From: JABDIY01 sp963803875
GTDB taxonomy: Bacteria; Actinomycetota; Acidimicrobiia; Acidimicrobiales; SZUA-35
Direction of reading: 5' to 3'
DNA length: 64,000 nucleotides
Assembly: GCA_963803875.1 (NCBI GenBank)
Contig: CAWDOA010000013.1
Span: forward strand, 216,493-280,492
In this document: positions 54,875 through 64,000 of the stretch, one piece after another
Layout: every line of letters begins with the position of its first letter
How positions within the stretch are numbered: the first letter of the stretch is position 1
The notes under the pieces: generated by a model
The model's database searches: none
The model's input: the letters and a program-made list of their open reading frames with translations, nothing else
Told to the model about the DNA's origin: nothing
Made by a program: the position numbers and the translations under genes

Positions 54875-55500
54875 GCACCGTCCGCATCATCGGCGTGACC
54901 AAGCGGTATCACCGCGGCCGTGAAATCGTGACCGCGGTGGATGCGGTGTCGCTCGAGCTGCCATCCCGGACGATGACCGCGCTGGTCGGGCCGTCGGGTT
55001 CGGGCAAGACGACACTGCTGAACCTGATCGTCGGTGGTGAGGAGCCGGACGAGGGCACGATCGAAGGAGTGCCCACCCGGCCCGACTGGGCGCGATTGGC
55101 CATCGTGCCACAGACTCTGGGACTGCTGCCGGAATTGACCATGGCGGAAAACGTGGGCCTGCCGATTCGGCTCGGCTCCCCTCACACTCGGGAGGTCGCC
55201 GAGGTGATGGAGCTCCTGGGCATAGGTTCCCTAGGAGAACGGCCGCCGGAGGAGACCTCGCTCGGCGAGCAGCAGCGCGCCGCCGTCGCCCGGGCTCTGA
55301 TTACCGCCCCGACACTGCTCATCGCCGACGAACCGACCAGCCACCAGGACGAGGCCAACACCAACCGTTTGACCGATGCGCTGGCCGAATTGGCAGCGAC
55401 CGGGTCGTGCGTGTTCGTGGCCACCCACGACCCTCGGGTGCTCGACCGTTGCGACCGGGTCTTCCAACTCCACGATGGTGCGCTCACCAACGATCCGTAG
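54871..55500 (+). CDS. ABC transporter ATPase
   Basis: A 209-residue ATPase that shares the GTGA overlap with the preceding gene. Walker A GPSGSGKTT is near residue 44; the signature is degenerate, reading TSLGEQQRAAVARAL instead of LSGGQ; Walker B LLIADEPTSHQDEAN and the switch His in VFVATHDPRVLD near residue 191 are present, with SHQDE in place of the usual SALDP/E, still having Asp-Glu. With its partner it likely forms a heterodimer driving the FtsX permease, where the degenerate signature would make one nucleotide site weak. Confidence 0.84.
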   Translation: MSTVRIIGVTKRYHRGREIVTAVDAVSLELPSRTMTALVGPSGSGKTTLLNLIVGGEEPDEGTIEGVPTRPDWARLAIVPQTLGLLPELTMAENVGLPIRLGSPHTREVAEVMELLGIGSLGERPPEETSLGEQQRAAVARALITAPTLLIADEPTSHQDEANTNRLTDALAELAATGSCVFVATHDPRVLDRCDRVFQLHDGALTNDP

Positions 55501-55682
55501 AGATCGGGTGAGCCGGAGTAGATCGACACGTGGCTGTCGCCGATGGTGACCGATCCGGTCAGCCGGTCCTCCAATGGTCCGAGGTTGGAGCTGACCACCA
55601 GCTCGACCCACGCGGCCGTCTCGAGTTCGGCGATCACCTGCGCCACAATCACCGACTGGTCGTCGAGCGCTATCACGGCGGG
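55501..55682 (-). pseudogene. Chimeric partial copy of the 57137-58496 lipoprotein gene
   Basis: Bases 55501-55580 match 57648-57727 with three differences, and 55582-55682 match 58069-58169 with one. In the full gene these parts lie 341 bases apart; here they are directly joined, in frame on the minus strand (MIALDDQ through VVSSNL, then GPLEDRLTG to SGSPDL). It looks like a copied gene that then lost its middle and both ends. It fills the gap between the ATPase stop and the bactofilin-like stop. Confidence 0.8.
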
Positions 55683-55687
55683 ACGTT

Positions 55688-56824
55688 TTACAGGCCGGCT
55701 GTCACGGCTTCAGCGGTCGAGGCTCCGAAGTTCCGAACTGCAAGCACGATCGCGCCGGCTGCGAACAGGACGGCCAGCAGCCCGATGAACCAGCCGACGA
55801 ACGGGAGGGCGGTCAGGACGACGAAGAGGGCCAGTCCGATCGCCAGGGCGGCCAGTTGGACCCAGATGTTGTCCTGTCCGGCCAGGAGCAGACGGCTTGC
55901 GGTAAGGCCGGTGATGATCGGGGCCCCGTAGACGACCAGGGCGAACAGGGCGAATGCGATGACCATCCAGAGAACCACGAATCCGAACCAGTACGTGCCG
56001 ACCAGCAGGCCGAACCCGAGAAGGCCGAACAGGATCGACCAGATGATGCCCAGCAGGATGGAGCCGACCAGGAGGGCCACGATGGCTGAGAGGGCGATGA
56101 GCCCCGACAGCAGACCGGCAGCGGGTCGCTGGCGAGCCCGGGTCAGCACCGCCTCGAGCGGCCGGCGCAGCATCAGCAGCGCGAGGGCGCCCACCACGAA
56201 CAGCGTCACAAGCCGGTAGAGGCCACCGACCACTCGGTCACCGAATGTGGGCGGCTCGTCAGGCTCGTCCACGGTCACGTCTTCGGGCCCGATCACGGTG
56301 CCGGATCGGTTGTATTCACCGGCAGCCCCATAGATCTGACCGGCAACGTCACCTCCGACCGTCACCTGCCCGGCGGCGAAGAGCACGTCTGCACCGACGG
56401 GACCGTCGACTTCGACGCTCCCGCCGACCACGGCCACGTCGCCACCGACGGCGCCGTCCAGGCGGAGCTGACCGCCGGCAGCTCGAAGGTCACCCTGGAC
56501 CTCACCGGTGATGGTCAGATCGCCGCCTGCGACGGTGACGTCACCGGTCACCGTGCCATCGATCGAGATCTGGCCACCGCTCGCAACGAGATCACCATCG
56601 ACGGTCCCGTTCACGTCGATCGTGCCCGCAAAGACGTACAGATTGTCCTCGAAGGTTTCACCCGCCGCAACCTCAACCGAATCACCGGTCCGGAATTTGC
56701 CTCCGGCCCCACCCTCGTCGGCGATCTGGGCTGCTGCCGGTACCAGCAACGCCAGAAGCAGTACCAAGCCGCTGACCACTGCCACGGGAATCCGGCGCCG
56801 TGTTTTCGAACCTTCTCGTTTCAT
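55688..56824 (-). CDS. Bactofilin-like polymer-forming protein with membrane domain
   Basis: A 378-residue protein. A signal peptide or anchor (VAVVSGLVLLLALLVPAAAQ) leads a domain of about 120 residues made of short repeats: DGDLVASGGQISIDGTVTGDVTVAGGDLTITGEVQGDLRAAGGQLRLDGAVGGDVAVVGGSVEVDG, a parallel beta-helix like the bactofilin polymer domain. Then an acidic linker and at least five membrane segments (FGDRVVGGLYRLVTLFVVGALALLML to the end). Bactofilins normally lie in the cytoplasm; here the signal peptide suggests the helix faces outside, in an arrangement known in a group of actinobacterial proteins. Function unknown. Confidence 0.8.
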   Translation of the reverse strand: MKREGSKTRRRIPVAVVSGLVLLLALLVPAAAQIADEGGAGGKFRTGDSVEVAAGETFEDNLYVFAGTIDVNGTVDGDLVASGGQISIDGTVTGDVTVAGGDLTITGEVQGDLRAAGGQLRLDGAVGGDVAVVGGSVEVDGPVGADVLFAAGQVTVGGDVAGQIYGAAGEYNRSGTVIGPEDVTVDEPDEPPTFGDRVVGGLYRLVTLFVVGALALLMLRRPLEAVLTRARQRPAAGLLSGLIALSAIVALLVGSILLGIIWSILFGLLGFGLLVGTYWFGFVVLWMVIAFALFALVVYGAPIITGLTASRLLLAGQDNIWVQLAALAIGLALFVVLTALPFVGWFIGLLAVLFAAGAIVLAVRNFGASTAEAVTAGL

Positions 56825-57136
56825 CGAACGCCTCCATCTGGATGTTGCGGGCTGGCTCGGTCATTGTCGTGGCGGTCCAGTGACGTTGGTAGGGCCTGAC
56901 GTCCCAATAACGGTGTTTGGTCTCGACAGTGGGCCGGGTTCAGCTCGACAAAGGAGGATCCCGATGGCGCGAACTCAGGCGCTCGTCAGGCCAGGCAGCG
57001 GAGAGCCGGACAGGTGTGGCAGACGTTGCGGATGCGCCCACCCTCCGAATATGACACGAAGGGGCGCTCGTTGCCTGTCGATCGTTTCGGGGCCAACCCT
57101 TTCGCGTTTGGAGCATGGCCCCCGAGGGCCGACCCG
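56825..57136. other. Intergenic stretch
   Basis: About 310 bases between two minus-strand genes, with no gene, tRNA or strong hairpin found. It should hold the bactofilin-like gene's promoter. Confidence 0.4.
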
Positions 57137-58496
57137 TCAGCCGTCGGGGTCACAACGGTCCACGATGTCGAGACCGGTGAGGAGCGAGAAGCCAGCGGCT
57201 GCGTCCTCGCACGATGGTCGTCCGATCCGCACGAGGTCGATGGGCTCGTCGATCAGCGCCCATGCGATCGTCTCGGCCGCATGTTCGACGCCGCGTTGAC
57301 CCCAAGGCACTGCATCGTCATCCCAGGTCGGCAGGTCGAATGTTGCGACGTAGGCGCTGCGCTCGGTGGCATCGATCTTGTCGCCAATCCACACGTGAGC
57401 GAGCTCGTGCAGCAGTCCGAAACGGGCGGTGGTGGTGAAGTCGGTGCATCCTGCCCGATCGGGGTCGCAGGCAGTCTGGCTGTCGGTGCAAAGAACCACG
57501 TGGGCGGAGCCGGCCGAGTCGTGGCTGGCCAGACCGGCGATACCGATTGGGCACTGTGGATGGGGAGCGAAGGTGATCGAAGCCAGGCTCGGCGGCGCCA
57601 GGCCGAACGTCTCGAAGCGCGCCACACCCCACTCGACGAGTCGTTCGAGATCGGGCGAGCCGGAGTAGATCGACACGTGGCTGTCGCCGATGTTGACCGA
57701 TCCGGTCAGCCGGTCCTCCAATGGGCCGGGATCGGCGAGTTGGTCCCATCCAGGGGGAACCGCGCCGCAGTCGAGTGCGTCGAAGTAGCGTCGGCCGATG
57801 ATCTCGCCGTCGGCGAGATCGAGCCAGATGGCGCGTACGCATTCTGCTGTCTCCAAGACGACGCCGGCTCCGGTTGGGTTGGCGCCAGGGACGACGAATA
57901 CCGCCGGACCGAGGCGATCGCCCGCGCCAATCGTCAGGATCGACGCCGAGGGCCACCGTTCGGCGAGCTCCAGTGCCACCAACTCGTCGAGCCACTTGTA
58001 CCGACCGTCCACGGTTCCCCCCGGCAGGTGACGCGTTTCGCCACCGAAGCGTTGTCTGCTCGATGATCAGGTTGGAGCTGACCACCAGCTCGACCCACGC
58101 GGCCGTCTCGAGTTCGGCGATCACCTGCACCACAATCACCGACTGGTCGTCGAGCGCTATCACGGCGGGTAGGCGCTCGCGGGTCTCGGTCGCGGCTTGG
58201 ATCCATCTCGCCATCCACGCCGCCCCGATCCCGTCGGTGGTCGTCACCCGCAGGCCGGGCGGCTGAGTTAGCTCGCGATCGGGCTGTGCCAGGCGGACGT
58301 CGACATCGGGGTCGTAGAACCGCACGATGCCGTAGGGGTCGCCCGCCGACCAAGCGTCCGACCAGGCAGCCACGTAGGCGTCGACTCCCGATCGACCTTC
58401 GAGCACCGATGTCCGACCGGCAGTGGGCTGGCCCTCGTCAGTGCAGGCACCGACCAGCAGGGACAGCGCGACCACGATCAGGCTCCATCGGTGCAT
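57137..58496 (-). CDS. Lipoprotein with SnoaL-like domain and HExxH metal site, frameshifted
   Basis: About 450 residues once a break near 58015-58060 is joined. Residues 1-20 are a lipoprotein signal ending in LVGAC. Residues 35-150 resemble the SnoaL/NTF2-like fold (AYVAAWSDAWSAGDPYGIVRFYDPDVDVRLAQ, then DDQSVIVVQVIAELETAAWVELVVSSN). The C-terminal part, in a second frame, has the metalloprotease motif LLHELAHVWIGDKI (HExxH) near residue 365 and Cys pairs (CTDSQTACDPDRAGC). Fusion of a ligand-binding fold with a metallopeptidase-like fold is not one I know. A partial, deleted copy of the gene lies at 55501-55682. Confidence 0.72.
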
Positions 58497-58562
58497 CTCG
58501 CCCTCATCATGCCACCGTTCGCTCTGCCGTAGTCCGAAACACTCGCCTCGCCCGATGGAGCG

Positions 58563-58979
58563 TTACCCGACGAAGTTGTTGACCCGCACATCTTCCCTGG
58601 TTCGGTAGAGAAACCACAGGAATACGAGCGCCCAGAGGAAGTCCCCGATGGAGACGACCCAGGCGAGCGTCGTCGCGTGCCCCTGTAGAAATGCGCCCGT
58701 GAAGAAAGCGAACACCAGGATCTTGCCCGCCGCTCCCAACCACACGATCGCACGGTTCTGGCCGGTGTCCTTGGAGACCGCGTAGTAGCCGATACCGAAG
58801 AGCAGCACGGAGAGGGCAAAGGATCGGAAGAGCAACGCCTGATGGAAGTCCCCGGTGTACGCCTCTTCGCCGAAGACAAACTTGAACAACCACCCCGGAG
58901 AGATGATCCCAGGGACAGCGGCTGCAAGATTCCAGAGTGCCGCGATGAAGAACGTCCTGGAGAAGATCGTGTCGTTCAT
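58563..58979 (-). CDS. Small membrane protein with four membrane segments
   Basis: A 138-residue integral membrane protein. Four hydrophobic segments are visible (about residues 9-30, 45-66, 78-97 and 105-125: FFIAALWNLAAAVPGIISPG, LFRSFALSVLLFGIGYYAV, IVWLGAAGKILVFAFFTGAFL, LAWVVSIGDFLWALVFLWFLY). It has no known motif; the fold resembles small DoxX-like or DUF4345-type membrane proteins. The ATG at 58979 overlaps the stop of the next minus-strand gene by four bases, so the two are coupled. Confidence 0.7.
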   Translation of the reverse strand: MNDTIFSRTFFIAALWNLAAAVPGIISPGWLFKFVFGEEAYTGDFHQALLFRSFALSVLLFGIGYYAVSKDTGQNRAIVWLGAAGKILVFAFFTGAFLQGHATTLAWVVSIGDFLWALVFLWFLYRTREDVRVNNFVG

Positions 58980-59467
58980 CCGGTCAGTGTCACCCCAGCG
59001 AGGGGATCAGCCTGTTGCCTGCCATGTTTGACCGTGTTCCTTCTGACGGTGAGAACACCGAGGACTCCCAGCACGGACATAACGGCGGCGAATACCACCC
59101 CAGCCCAGCTCCATCGTGAGTCGTGGTCGGAGCGTTGTTCGGTTCGGACGTCGAAGTCCTTGAAGGGTCCGAATCGGCCGAGTACGAAGATGGTTACACG
59201 GATGGCGTGTACGACTATGGCGACGGCCGCGAGTCGAGACGGCAGTGCTCGGTGACCGACCACCTTCGTTACCCACAGCCGGATCGCAGCGCCAAGAGTT
59301 GCGATATCCAATGCGAGCTCCACGGCGGCGAGACCGATGACCCACCGTCTGAGGAAGTTCTTGGCTGTTGAGATCAGAATCGCCGCCCGAACCAGCAAGA
59401 TCGAGATACCGCCGCCCAGGAGGAGTGCAACGATGCGGTTGTCGTTCGTTGTGGTGTTGGTCAGCAT
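58976..59467 (-). CDS. Membrane protein of unknown function
   Basis: A 163-residue membrane protein with four hydrophobic segments (IVALLLGGGISILLVRAAILI, WVIGLAAVELALDIATLGAAIRLWV, LAAVAIVVHAIRVTIFVLG and AGVVFAAVMSVLGVLGVLTV), then a charged C-terminus. Start ATG 59467. The C-terminal end overlaps the next gene (ATGA). Function unknown; the pair may form one small membrane unit. Confidence 0.65.
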   Translation of the reverse strand: MLTNTTTNDNRIVALLLGGGISILLVRAAILISTAKNFLRRWVIGLAAVELALDIATLGAAIRLWVTKVVGHRALPSRLAAVAIVVHAIRVTIFVLGRFGPFKDFDVRTEQRSDHDSRWSWAGVVFAAVMSVLGVLGVLTVRRNTVKHGRQQADPLAGVTLTG

Positions 59468-59723
59468 GGGTCCTCGTCGTTCCGGCACGAGTGCTCGTTC
59501 CCATTCCACTCTGGCGGTCCCCAGCTGCCCAGGGTCAGACGTCCCGTGGCCGAGGCGCATTGTCGACCCCTGGCGGCGTACGGGACAGATCACGGGCTGG
59601 TGTTGCTGGCAGGTTCAGGCGGGCATGGCAGCACAGTGGCTCATCCCACAGACGATACGAGAGGCCACACACCGGGGACGTTGTGCTCTGGAGATCCGTG
59701 CCGGTTGTCTGGACAATGGCGGC

Positions 59724-60491
59724 ATGGGTTCCGAGACAACCGATCAGCAGGTCGCAGTTGATGGCCGGATCGGCCACAGCGGTACGAGGGTTGATATCGA
59801 CGATGTAACCAAGGTCTATCGCATAGGTGATGTGGACGTTACGGCGCTCGACGGGGTCAGCCTGCACGTTGATGAGTCAGCCTTCGTCGTGATCCTCGGC
59901 CCGTCGGGATGCGGCAAGACAACGCTGCTCAACATGATCGGCGCTCTCGACAGGCCGACCTCGGGCTCGGTCAAGATAGACGGGCGGGATGTCGCCAATG
60001 CGAGCCAGGCCGAGCGGGCAGAGATTCGGCGCCACACCGTCAGCTTCATCTTTCAGACGTTCAACCTCTTCCCCGCCTTGACCGCCTTCGAGAACGTCAA
60101 GTTCGGGGCCGACGCCGGGGGACGTAAGGACGCTGATGAACGCGCGCTGCGGGCGCTGGAGCAGGTCGGTCTCGCTGACCGCATGCGTCACTTCTCTCAT
60201 CAGCTGTCGGGAGGGGAGCAGCAGCGGGTGGCGATCGCCCGGGCCCTGGCCAGCGGCCACCCGATCCTGTTGGCCGATGAGCCGACAGGGGAGCTCGACT
60301 TTCGGACCGGGGTCCAGATCCTCCGAGTGCTGGAGGAGCAGGCGAGGGCAGGGATGACGGTGCTGATCGTGACACACAACCGAGAGATCTCTCGGATCGC
60401 CGACCGTGTGATCGAGCTGTCGAGTGGGCGGATTGTCAGCGACGGTCCGCCGAGCGGCGGTCGGGCCGACATCGGCGAGCTGCAATGGTGA
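59724..60491 (+). CDS. ABC transporter ATPase, MacB/LolD type
   Basis: A 255-residue ATPase driving the FtsX-type permease that overlaps it by seven bases. Walker A GPSGCGKTT is near residue 63; signature QLSGGEQQRVAIARAL near residue 163; Walker B ILLADEPTGELDFRTG near residue 183, with the Gly-Glu-Leu-Asp typical of the MacB branch; switch His in VLIVTHNREI near residue 217. The ATG at 59724 follows a short run of GGCG; a longer frame upstream to 59337 is unrelated. Confidence 0.88.
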   Translation: MGSETTDQQVAVDGRIGHSGTRVDIDDVTKVYRIGDVDVTALDGVSLHVDESAFVVILGPSGCGKTTLLNMIGALDRPTSGSVKIDGRDVANASQAERAEIRRHTVSFIFQTFNLFPALTAFENVKFGADAGGRKDADERALRALEQVGLADRMRHFSHQLSGGEQQRVAIARALASGHPILLADEPTGELDFRTGVQILRVLEEQARAGMTVLIVTHNREISRIADRVIELSSGRIVSDGPPSGGRADIGELQW

Positions 60492-62958
60492 CCGACCAGC
60501 TCGACACGTCCCGCACCCCGCCTTCGAGCCGGTGGCTCTGGCTCAGGTGGTCGTGGCGCGACCTGCGGTCCCACTGGGTGGCGGTGGTGGCGATCGCCCT
60601 GGTGATCGCCATCGGCACCGGCGTGTTCGCCGGGCTCGGCAGCACCGCCACCTGGCGCCGAATGTCGAATGATGCCAGCTTCGCCGAGCTCGGGATGCAC
60701 GACCTCCAGATCACGCTGAGCCCTGGCACCTTCATCGAAGAGGGGGCGCTGGATGAGGCGGTTGCCGCAATCGAGGACGCAGCCGACATCGAGGTTGCTG
60801 CGGAGCGCCTGGTAGTCGATAGCCAGATATCGGCCTCCGGTCAGGACGGTCCAATCCTGGTAGCGGCTCGCCTGGTCGGAATGGAGTTCGGAGCCGACCC
60901 CGCTGTCGACGATGTCTGGGTGAAGGAAGGTTCGACACCGGCTGCTGGAACCGAAGGTGGAGAGGGACTGATCGAAGCCAAGTTCGCCGACTTCTACGGG
61001 CTCGCCGCCCAGGGGACTGTGGCCGTGTCCGGCGACCAAGAACTGAGGTACGTCGGCCTCGCGATCAACCCGGAGGATTTCTTCTACGAAGGTCCCGAAG
61101 GAAGTGTCTTCGGTGAGGGCGAACTTGGGATTGCCTACGTGCCTTTGTCCGACGCCCAACGGTTGGCCGATGTTCCGGGCCGGGTGAACGACCTGGTTTT
61201 GCGGCTCATGCCGGGAGCGGACCGGAACCGGATCGAGGCCCAGCTCGACTCTGCCATGACCGGCCTCGGGTTGAGCGCCGAGGTGACCAACCAGGACGAG
61301 GCGTACGCCTTCAGGTTGCTTTACGACGACATCGACAACGATCAGCGAACATGGAATGCGCTCTCCGCCCTGATCCTCTTCGCCGCTGCGCTTGCCGCCT
61401 TCAACCTTGTCAGCCGCATCGTAGAGGCCCAACGCCGCGAGATCGGGATAGGGATGGCCCTCGGCATACGTGCGTGGCGTATGGCGGTGAGACCATTCCT
61501 CATCGGCGTCCAGGTCGGGATCCTCGGCACGGTGCTCGGCGTCGGAGTAGGCCTTTTCCTCGGTCAAGCGATGGGGGACCTGCTGCGGTCGTTCGTTCCC
61601 ATGCCCGTCTACCAGACCCCGTTCCAGGTCGGGGTCTTCGCGTGGGCTGCCGCCTTCGGCTTCCTGATCCCGGTGCTCGCCGCCGCGATCCCTGTCTGGC
61701 GGGCGGTCCGGGTAGAACCGATCGACGCGATCCGCACCGGCCATCTGACGGCCAAAACCAACCGCCTCACCGACTTGACGAGCCGGGTCCATCTGCCGGG
61801 GTCGAGCCTCAACCAGATGCCGTTCCGCAACGTTGTACGTAATCCCCGCAGGGCGCTACTGACCGCGGTCGGGGTGGGCGCCGCCATCACCTCGATGGTG
61901 GCCGTGCTCGGGCTGCTCGACAGCTTCGTTCGCACTCTCGACCAGGCGGGGGAGGAGATGACGCGGGGTGATCGCGATCGGGCGTTCGTCCAGCTCGATA
62001 CGTTCTACCCGATCGACGGCGAGGTGCTCTCCGCTGTCGCAGACGCCCCGCAGTCGGCACGATCGACCCGGTGCTCAGATTGCCGGTGACCGCACTGTCG
62101 ACCGACGGGTCCGACGATCTCGACCTACTGCTCGACTTTGTCCCGCTCGACACGGCAACCTGGACCCCGACGATCACCGACGGTGCCCGTGAGCTGGATG
62201 GCGGCATCGCTCTGGCAGCGAAGGCGGCCGATGACCTCGGGATCGGAGTGGGCGACACGGTGACCCTGCGCCATCCGGCGAGAACGGCCGCGGGTGGGTT
62301 CAGCCTTCTCGAGACCGACTTCGAGGTCAACGGGATCCACGCCAACCCAATTCGCACGTTTGCGTACGCTGACCTCGGCCAGGCAACGCGAGTCGGGTTG
62401 CCCGGAGTCGCGAATCATGTTTATGCCTATCCGGGTCCCGACGCCACGAGCGGCGATCTCCAGCGAGATCTGTTTGGCCTGCCCGGCGTCGCATCGACCC
62501 AGGCGGCAGCCAGAATAAGCGAGGGGTTCGAGGAAGCCCTGGAGCAGTTCAGCGGGATCCTCGTCCTCGCAGCGGGAGCCGTGTTGGTGCTGGCGTTGCT
62601 CATTGCGTTCAACGCCACCCGGATCACGGTTGAGGAGCGGCGGCGTGAGCACGCCACGATGCGAGCGTTCGGTCTTTCCGTCCGATCGGTGCTCGTCGTG
62701 GTCATCAAGGAGAGCGTGCTGATCGGGATCTTCGCCACCGTCATCGGTTTGGCCGCCGGTGTCGCGTTCATGACGTGGATGCTCAGCAGCATCACGAGCA
62801 CCACCGCGCCCGACCTCGGAATCAGCGTCTACCTCTCACCGACAACCATCGTCGCCGCGGTCGTCGTGGGGATCGTGGCCGTCTCCCTGGCACCGCTGTT
62901 TCTCGCCCGACGCATCCAGAAGATGGACCTGCCCTCCACACTGCGGGTGGTCGAATAG
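60485..62958 (+). CDS. FtsX-like ABC transporter permease, frameshifted
   Basis: About 824 residues once joined. Segment 1 is VAVVAIALVIAIGTGVFAGLGS near residue 36; an extracytoplasmic domain follows (about 60-285), then three segments starting NALSALILFAAALAAFNLVSRIVEAQRREIGIGMALG near residue 290 and a second half with segments near NVVRNPRRALLTAVGVGAAITSMVAVLGLLDSF. The frame breaks at the CCCC run 62046-62049; the second frame (VGTIDPVLRLPV onward) contains another FtsX triplet with FSGILVLAAGAVLVLALLIAFNATRITVEERRREHATMRAFG. Together the permease has the two FtsX domains of the MacB/LolE layout. ATPase gene 59724 precedes it. Confidence 0.83.
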
Positions 62959-63040
62959 GAGAGGTTGGTGAACGGGTCACGGGTTTGTATTTGGACCGTT
63001 GAAGGGCAGCATCCACTGACCGTGATCCCGGGTCTAGCCG

Positions 63041-63819
63041 TCAGGTGAAGGTGAGCTCGACGGAACCGAGTCCGGCGAACTCGGCGGTGATGAGGTCGCC
63101 GCGATTGGCCTCGAAGACATCGGTGGCGACTCCGGTGGTCACCCGGTCGCCGGCCCGCAGTTGTCCGCCGAAGCGGGAAGCTCGTTTGCCAGCCAGGCCA
63201 GGGCGTTGAGGGGATGGTCGAGGACGTTGGCTCCTGACCCGGCAGTGACCACCTCGCCGTTGGATCGCACGATCACCTCCGTTGTGCCGAGATCGATGTC
63301 GTGCCAGTCCGCCAGCGGGTGGCCTTCGATCCACCAGCCGTGGATGGCGTTGTCGGCGGCGATCGCGAGCGCACCGACGGTCCAGTCGGCGTAGCGATAG
63401 TCGACGATCTCGATCGCAGGGATGACCGTCTCGACGTATGGGGTGATCGATTCGGCCGTGTAGCCCCCCGGCCGCCCCGGAATGTCCCGGGCCATCCGAA
63501 AGCCGAACTCTGCCTCGATCACCCGATGGGTGAAGTGTGCGGCGGGCAACTGGGCTCCCGTCGGAGAAGTCGTATGTGAGAGCAGTCGTCCGAAGACCGG
63601 TCGGTCAATTCGCAGTGCCTGCTGGGCGATCTCGCTGGTGCAGGCGCACTTGTACCCGATGGGCTGGGCACCCTCGGGGAGCAGCCCATCGACCACCAGG
63701 GTTTGGATGGAGTACGCCGCCGTGAGATCGATGGGCCGGAGATCTTCAGGAAGGTCTGGCTCGATCCGACCGGTGCGGCGCATGTCCAGCAGTGAGGCGG
63801 CGGCTCGGGCATAGTCCAT
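63041..63819 (-). CDS. 2-keto-4-pentenoate hydratase / fumarylacetoacetate hydrolase family, frameshifted
   Basis: About 259 residues of the MhpD/HpcG-type hydratase fold, which hydrates 2-oxopent-4-enoate in aromatic meta-cleavage pathways. Phrases: PEGAQPIGYKCACTSEIAQQALRIDRPVFGRLL near residue 47, THRVIEAEFGFRMARDIPGRPGGY (metal Glu) near residue 96, PAIEIVDYRYADW near residue 130 and ADNAIHGWWIEGHPLADW near residue 152. The frame breaks near 63160-63180; the C-terminus GQLRAGDRVTTGVATDVFEANRGDLITAEFAGLGSV comes from another frame. The ATG at 63819 fits the family start. Confidence 0.8.
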
Positions 63820-63906
63820 CCGGTGATGGTAGGGCGGCCAGGTGTTCGATGCCGACAGGTCTCTCATCGCTGCCGGATTGCGAGCTATCTGCACTCCTCG
63901 GGTGGC

Positions 63907-64000
63907 TCAACCCTGGAGAAGTTCGGTGGCTTCTTCGATGCTGAGGGTCTGACCCCGCTCGTAGGACCGCTGGTAGCGCTCCTCTCCGAGGGCGCGGCTG
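63907..64000 (-). CDS. C-terminal end of a LuxR-type regulator (partial)
   Basis: The right edge cuts a minus-strand gene after 30 codons. The visible part reads LGEERYQRSYERGQTLSIEEATELLQG, then TGA. That tail is typical of the ATPase-containing LuxR/LAL-type regulators, which end in LGxxRYxxAYxxGRxLSxEEAxxLA. Only the C-terminus is seen. Confidence 0.6.
   Translation of the reverse strand, partial: SRALGEERYQRSYERGQTLSIEEATELLQG

Noticed and set aside
60200..61792. 530-codon minus-strand open frame
   Set aside because: Shadow of the FtsX permease gene on the plus strand; charged low-complexity sequence with no motif.

Overview
The window is 64 kb of high-GC bacterial DNA and looks like an actinobacterium, most likely of the class Acidimicrobiia. 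The supporting signs are many GTG starts, a luciferase-like F420-type oxidoreductase, a mycothiol-dependent maleylpyruvate-isomerase-fold protein, a wax ester synthase/DGAT, a DUF222 (13E12-type) HNH endonuclease, many SDRs and Thr/Ser-linker lipoproteins. The class assignment is an inference. I saw no rRNA, tRNA, CRISPR array, prophage or insertion sequence.

Layout. 1-9.9 kb: lipoprotein, broken LLM oxidoreductase, phosphopantetheinyl transferase, NDH-2-like flavoprotein with a PQQ-like propeller protein, SDR, UspA, secreted serpin, PRC-barrel protein. 10-24.5 kb: TauE/SafE permease, S51-like hydrolase, Asp/His-rich small protein, HNH endonuclease, an AhpD-like gene with an in-frame UGA, three enzymes for oxidation of small molecules (two SDRs and a DAO-type flavoprotein), a sulfite-oxidase-like molybdoenzyme, a Gfo/Idh/MocA dehydrogenase, and a TetR-MDMPI-MBL operon. 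24.7-33.6 kb: a minus-strand dipeptide-uptake operon (DppB, DppC, fused DppDF, binding protein, M20 peptidase) beside an SDR, a P1 peptidase and an iodotyrosine-deiodinase-like nitroreductase. 33.6-39.7 kb: MFS, TauD-type dioxygenase, hydrolase, then the operon MFS / UGA-containing AhpD-like protein / D-amino-acid oxidase. 39.7-51 kb: class I aldolase-SOUL-WS/DGAT operon, ParA with a zinc-ribbon partner, WbpM/CapD-type sugar dehydratase, cupin, GpmI, a StrG-like dioxygenase with a short DegT aminotransferase, MBL hydrolase. 51.3-63 kb: two FtsX-type ABC exporters, a bactofilin-like membrane protein, a lipoprotein with an HExxH site and a partial chimeric copy of it. The right edge cuts a LuxR-type regulator.

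The most notable result is a pair of probable selenoproteins. Two unrelated-position AhpD-like genes (13966-14926 and 38113-38694) each have a TGA exactly where the family has the second cysteine of its CxxC site, giving CxxU-xxx-H. Each TGA is followed at the right distance by a strong hairpin with G in the apical loop: 8 bp with loop CGUG, and 6 bp of mostly G-C with loop GGUCU. The second lies between an MFS transporter and a D-amino-acid oxidase, an enzyme that makes hydrogen peroxide, so a selenium peroxidase coupled to oxidase chemistry is plausible.

Caution: at least eleven loci carry frameshifts inside otherwise intact genes, several at C4/C5 runs. This is more like indel error in the assembly than real gene decay, and I annotate these as single genes with frameshifts. 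The two UGA codons are not explained by indels.
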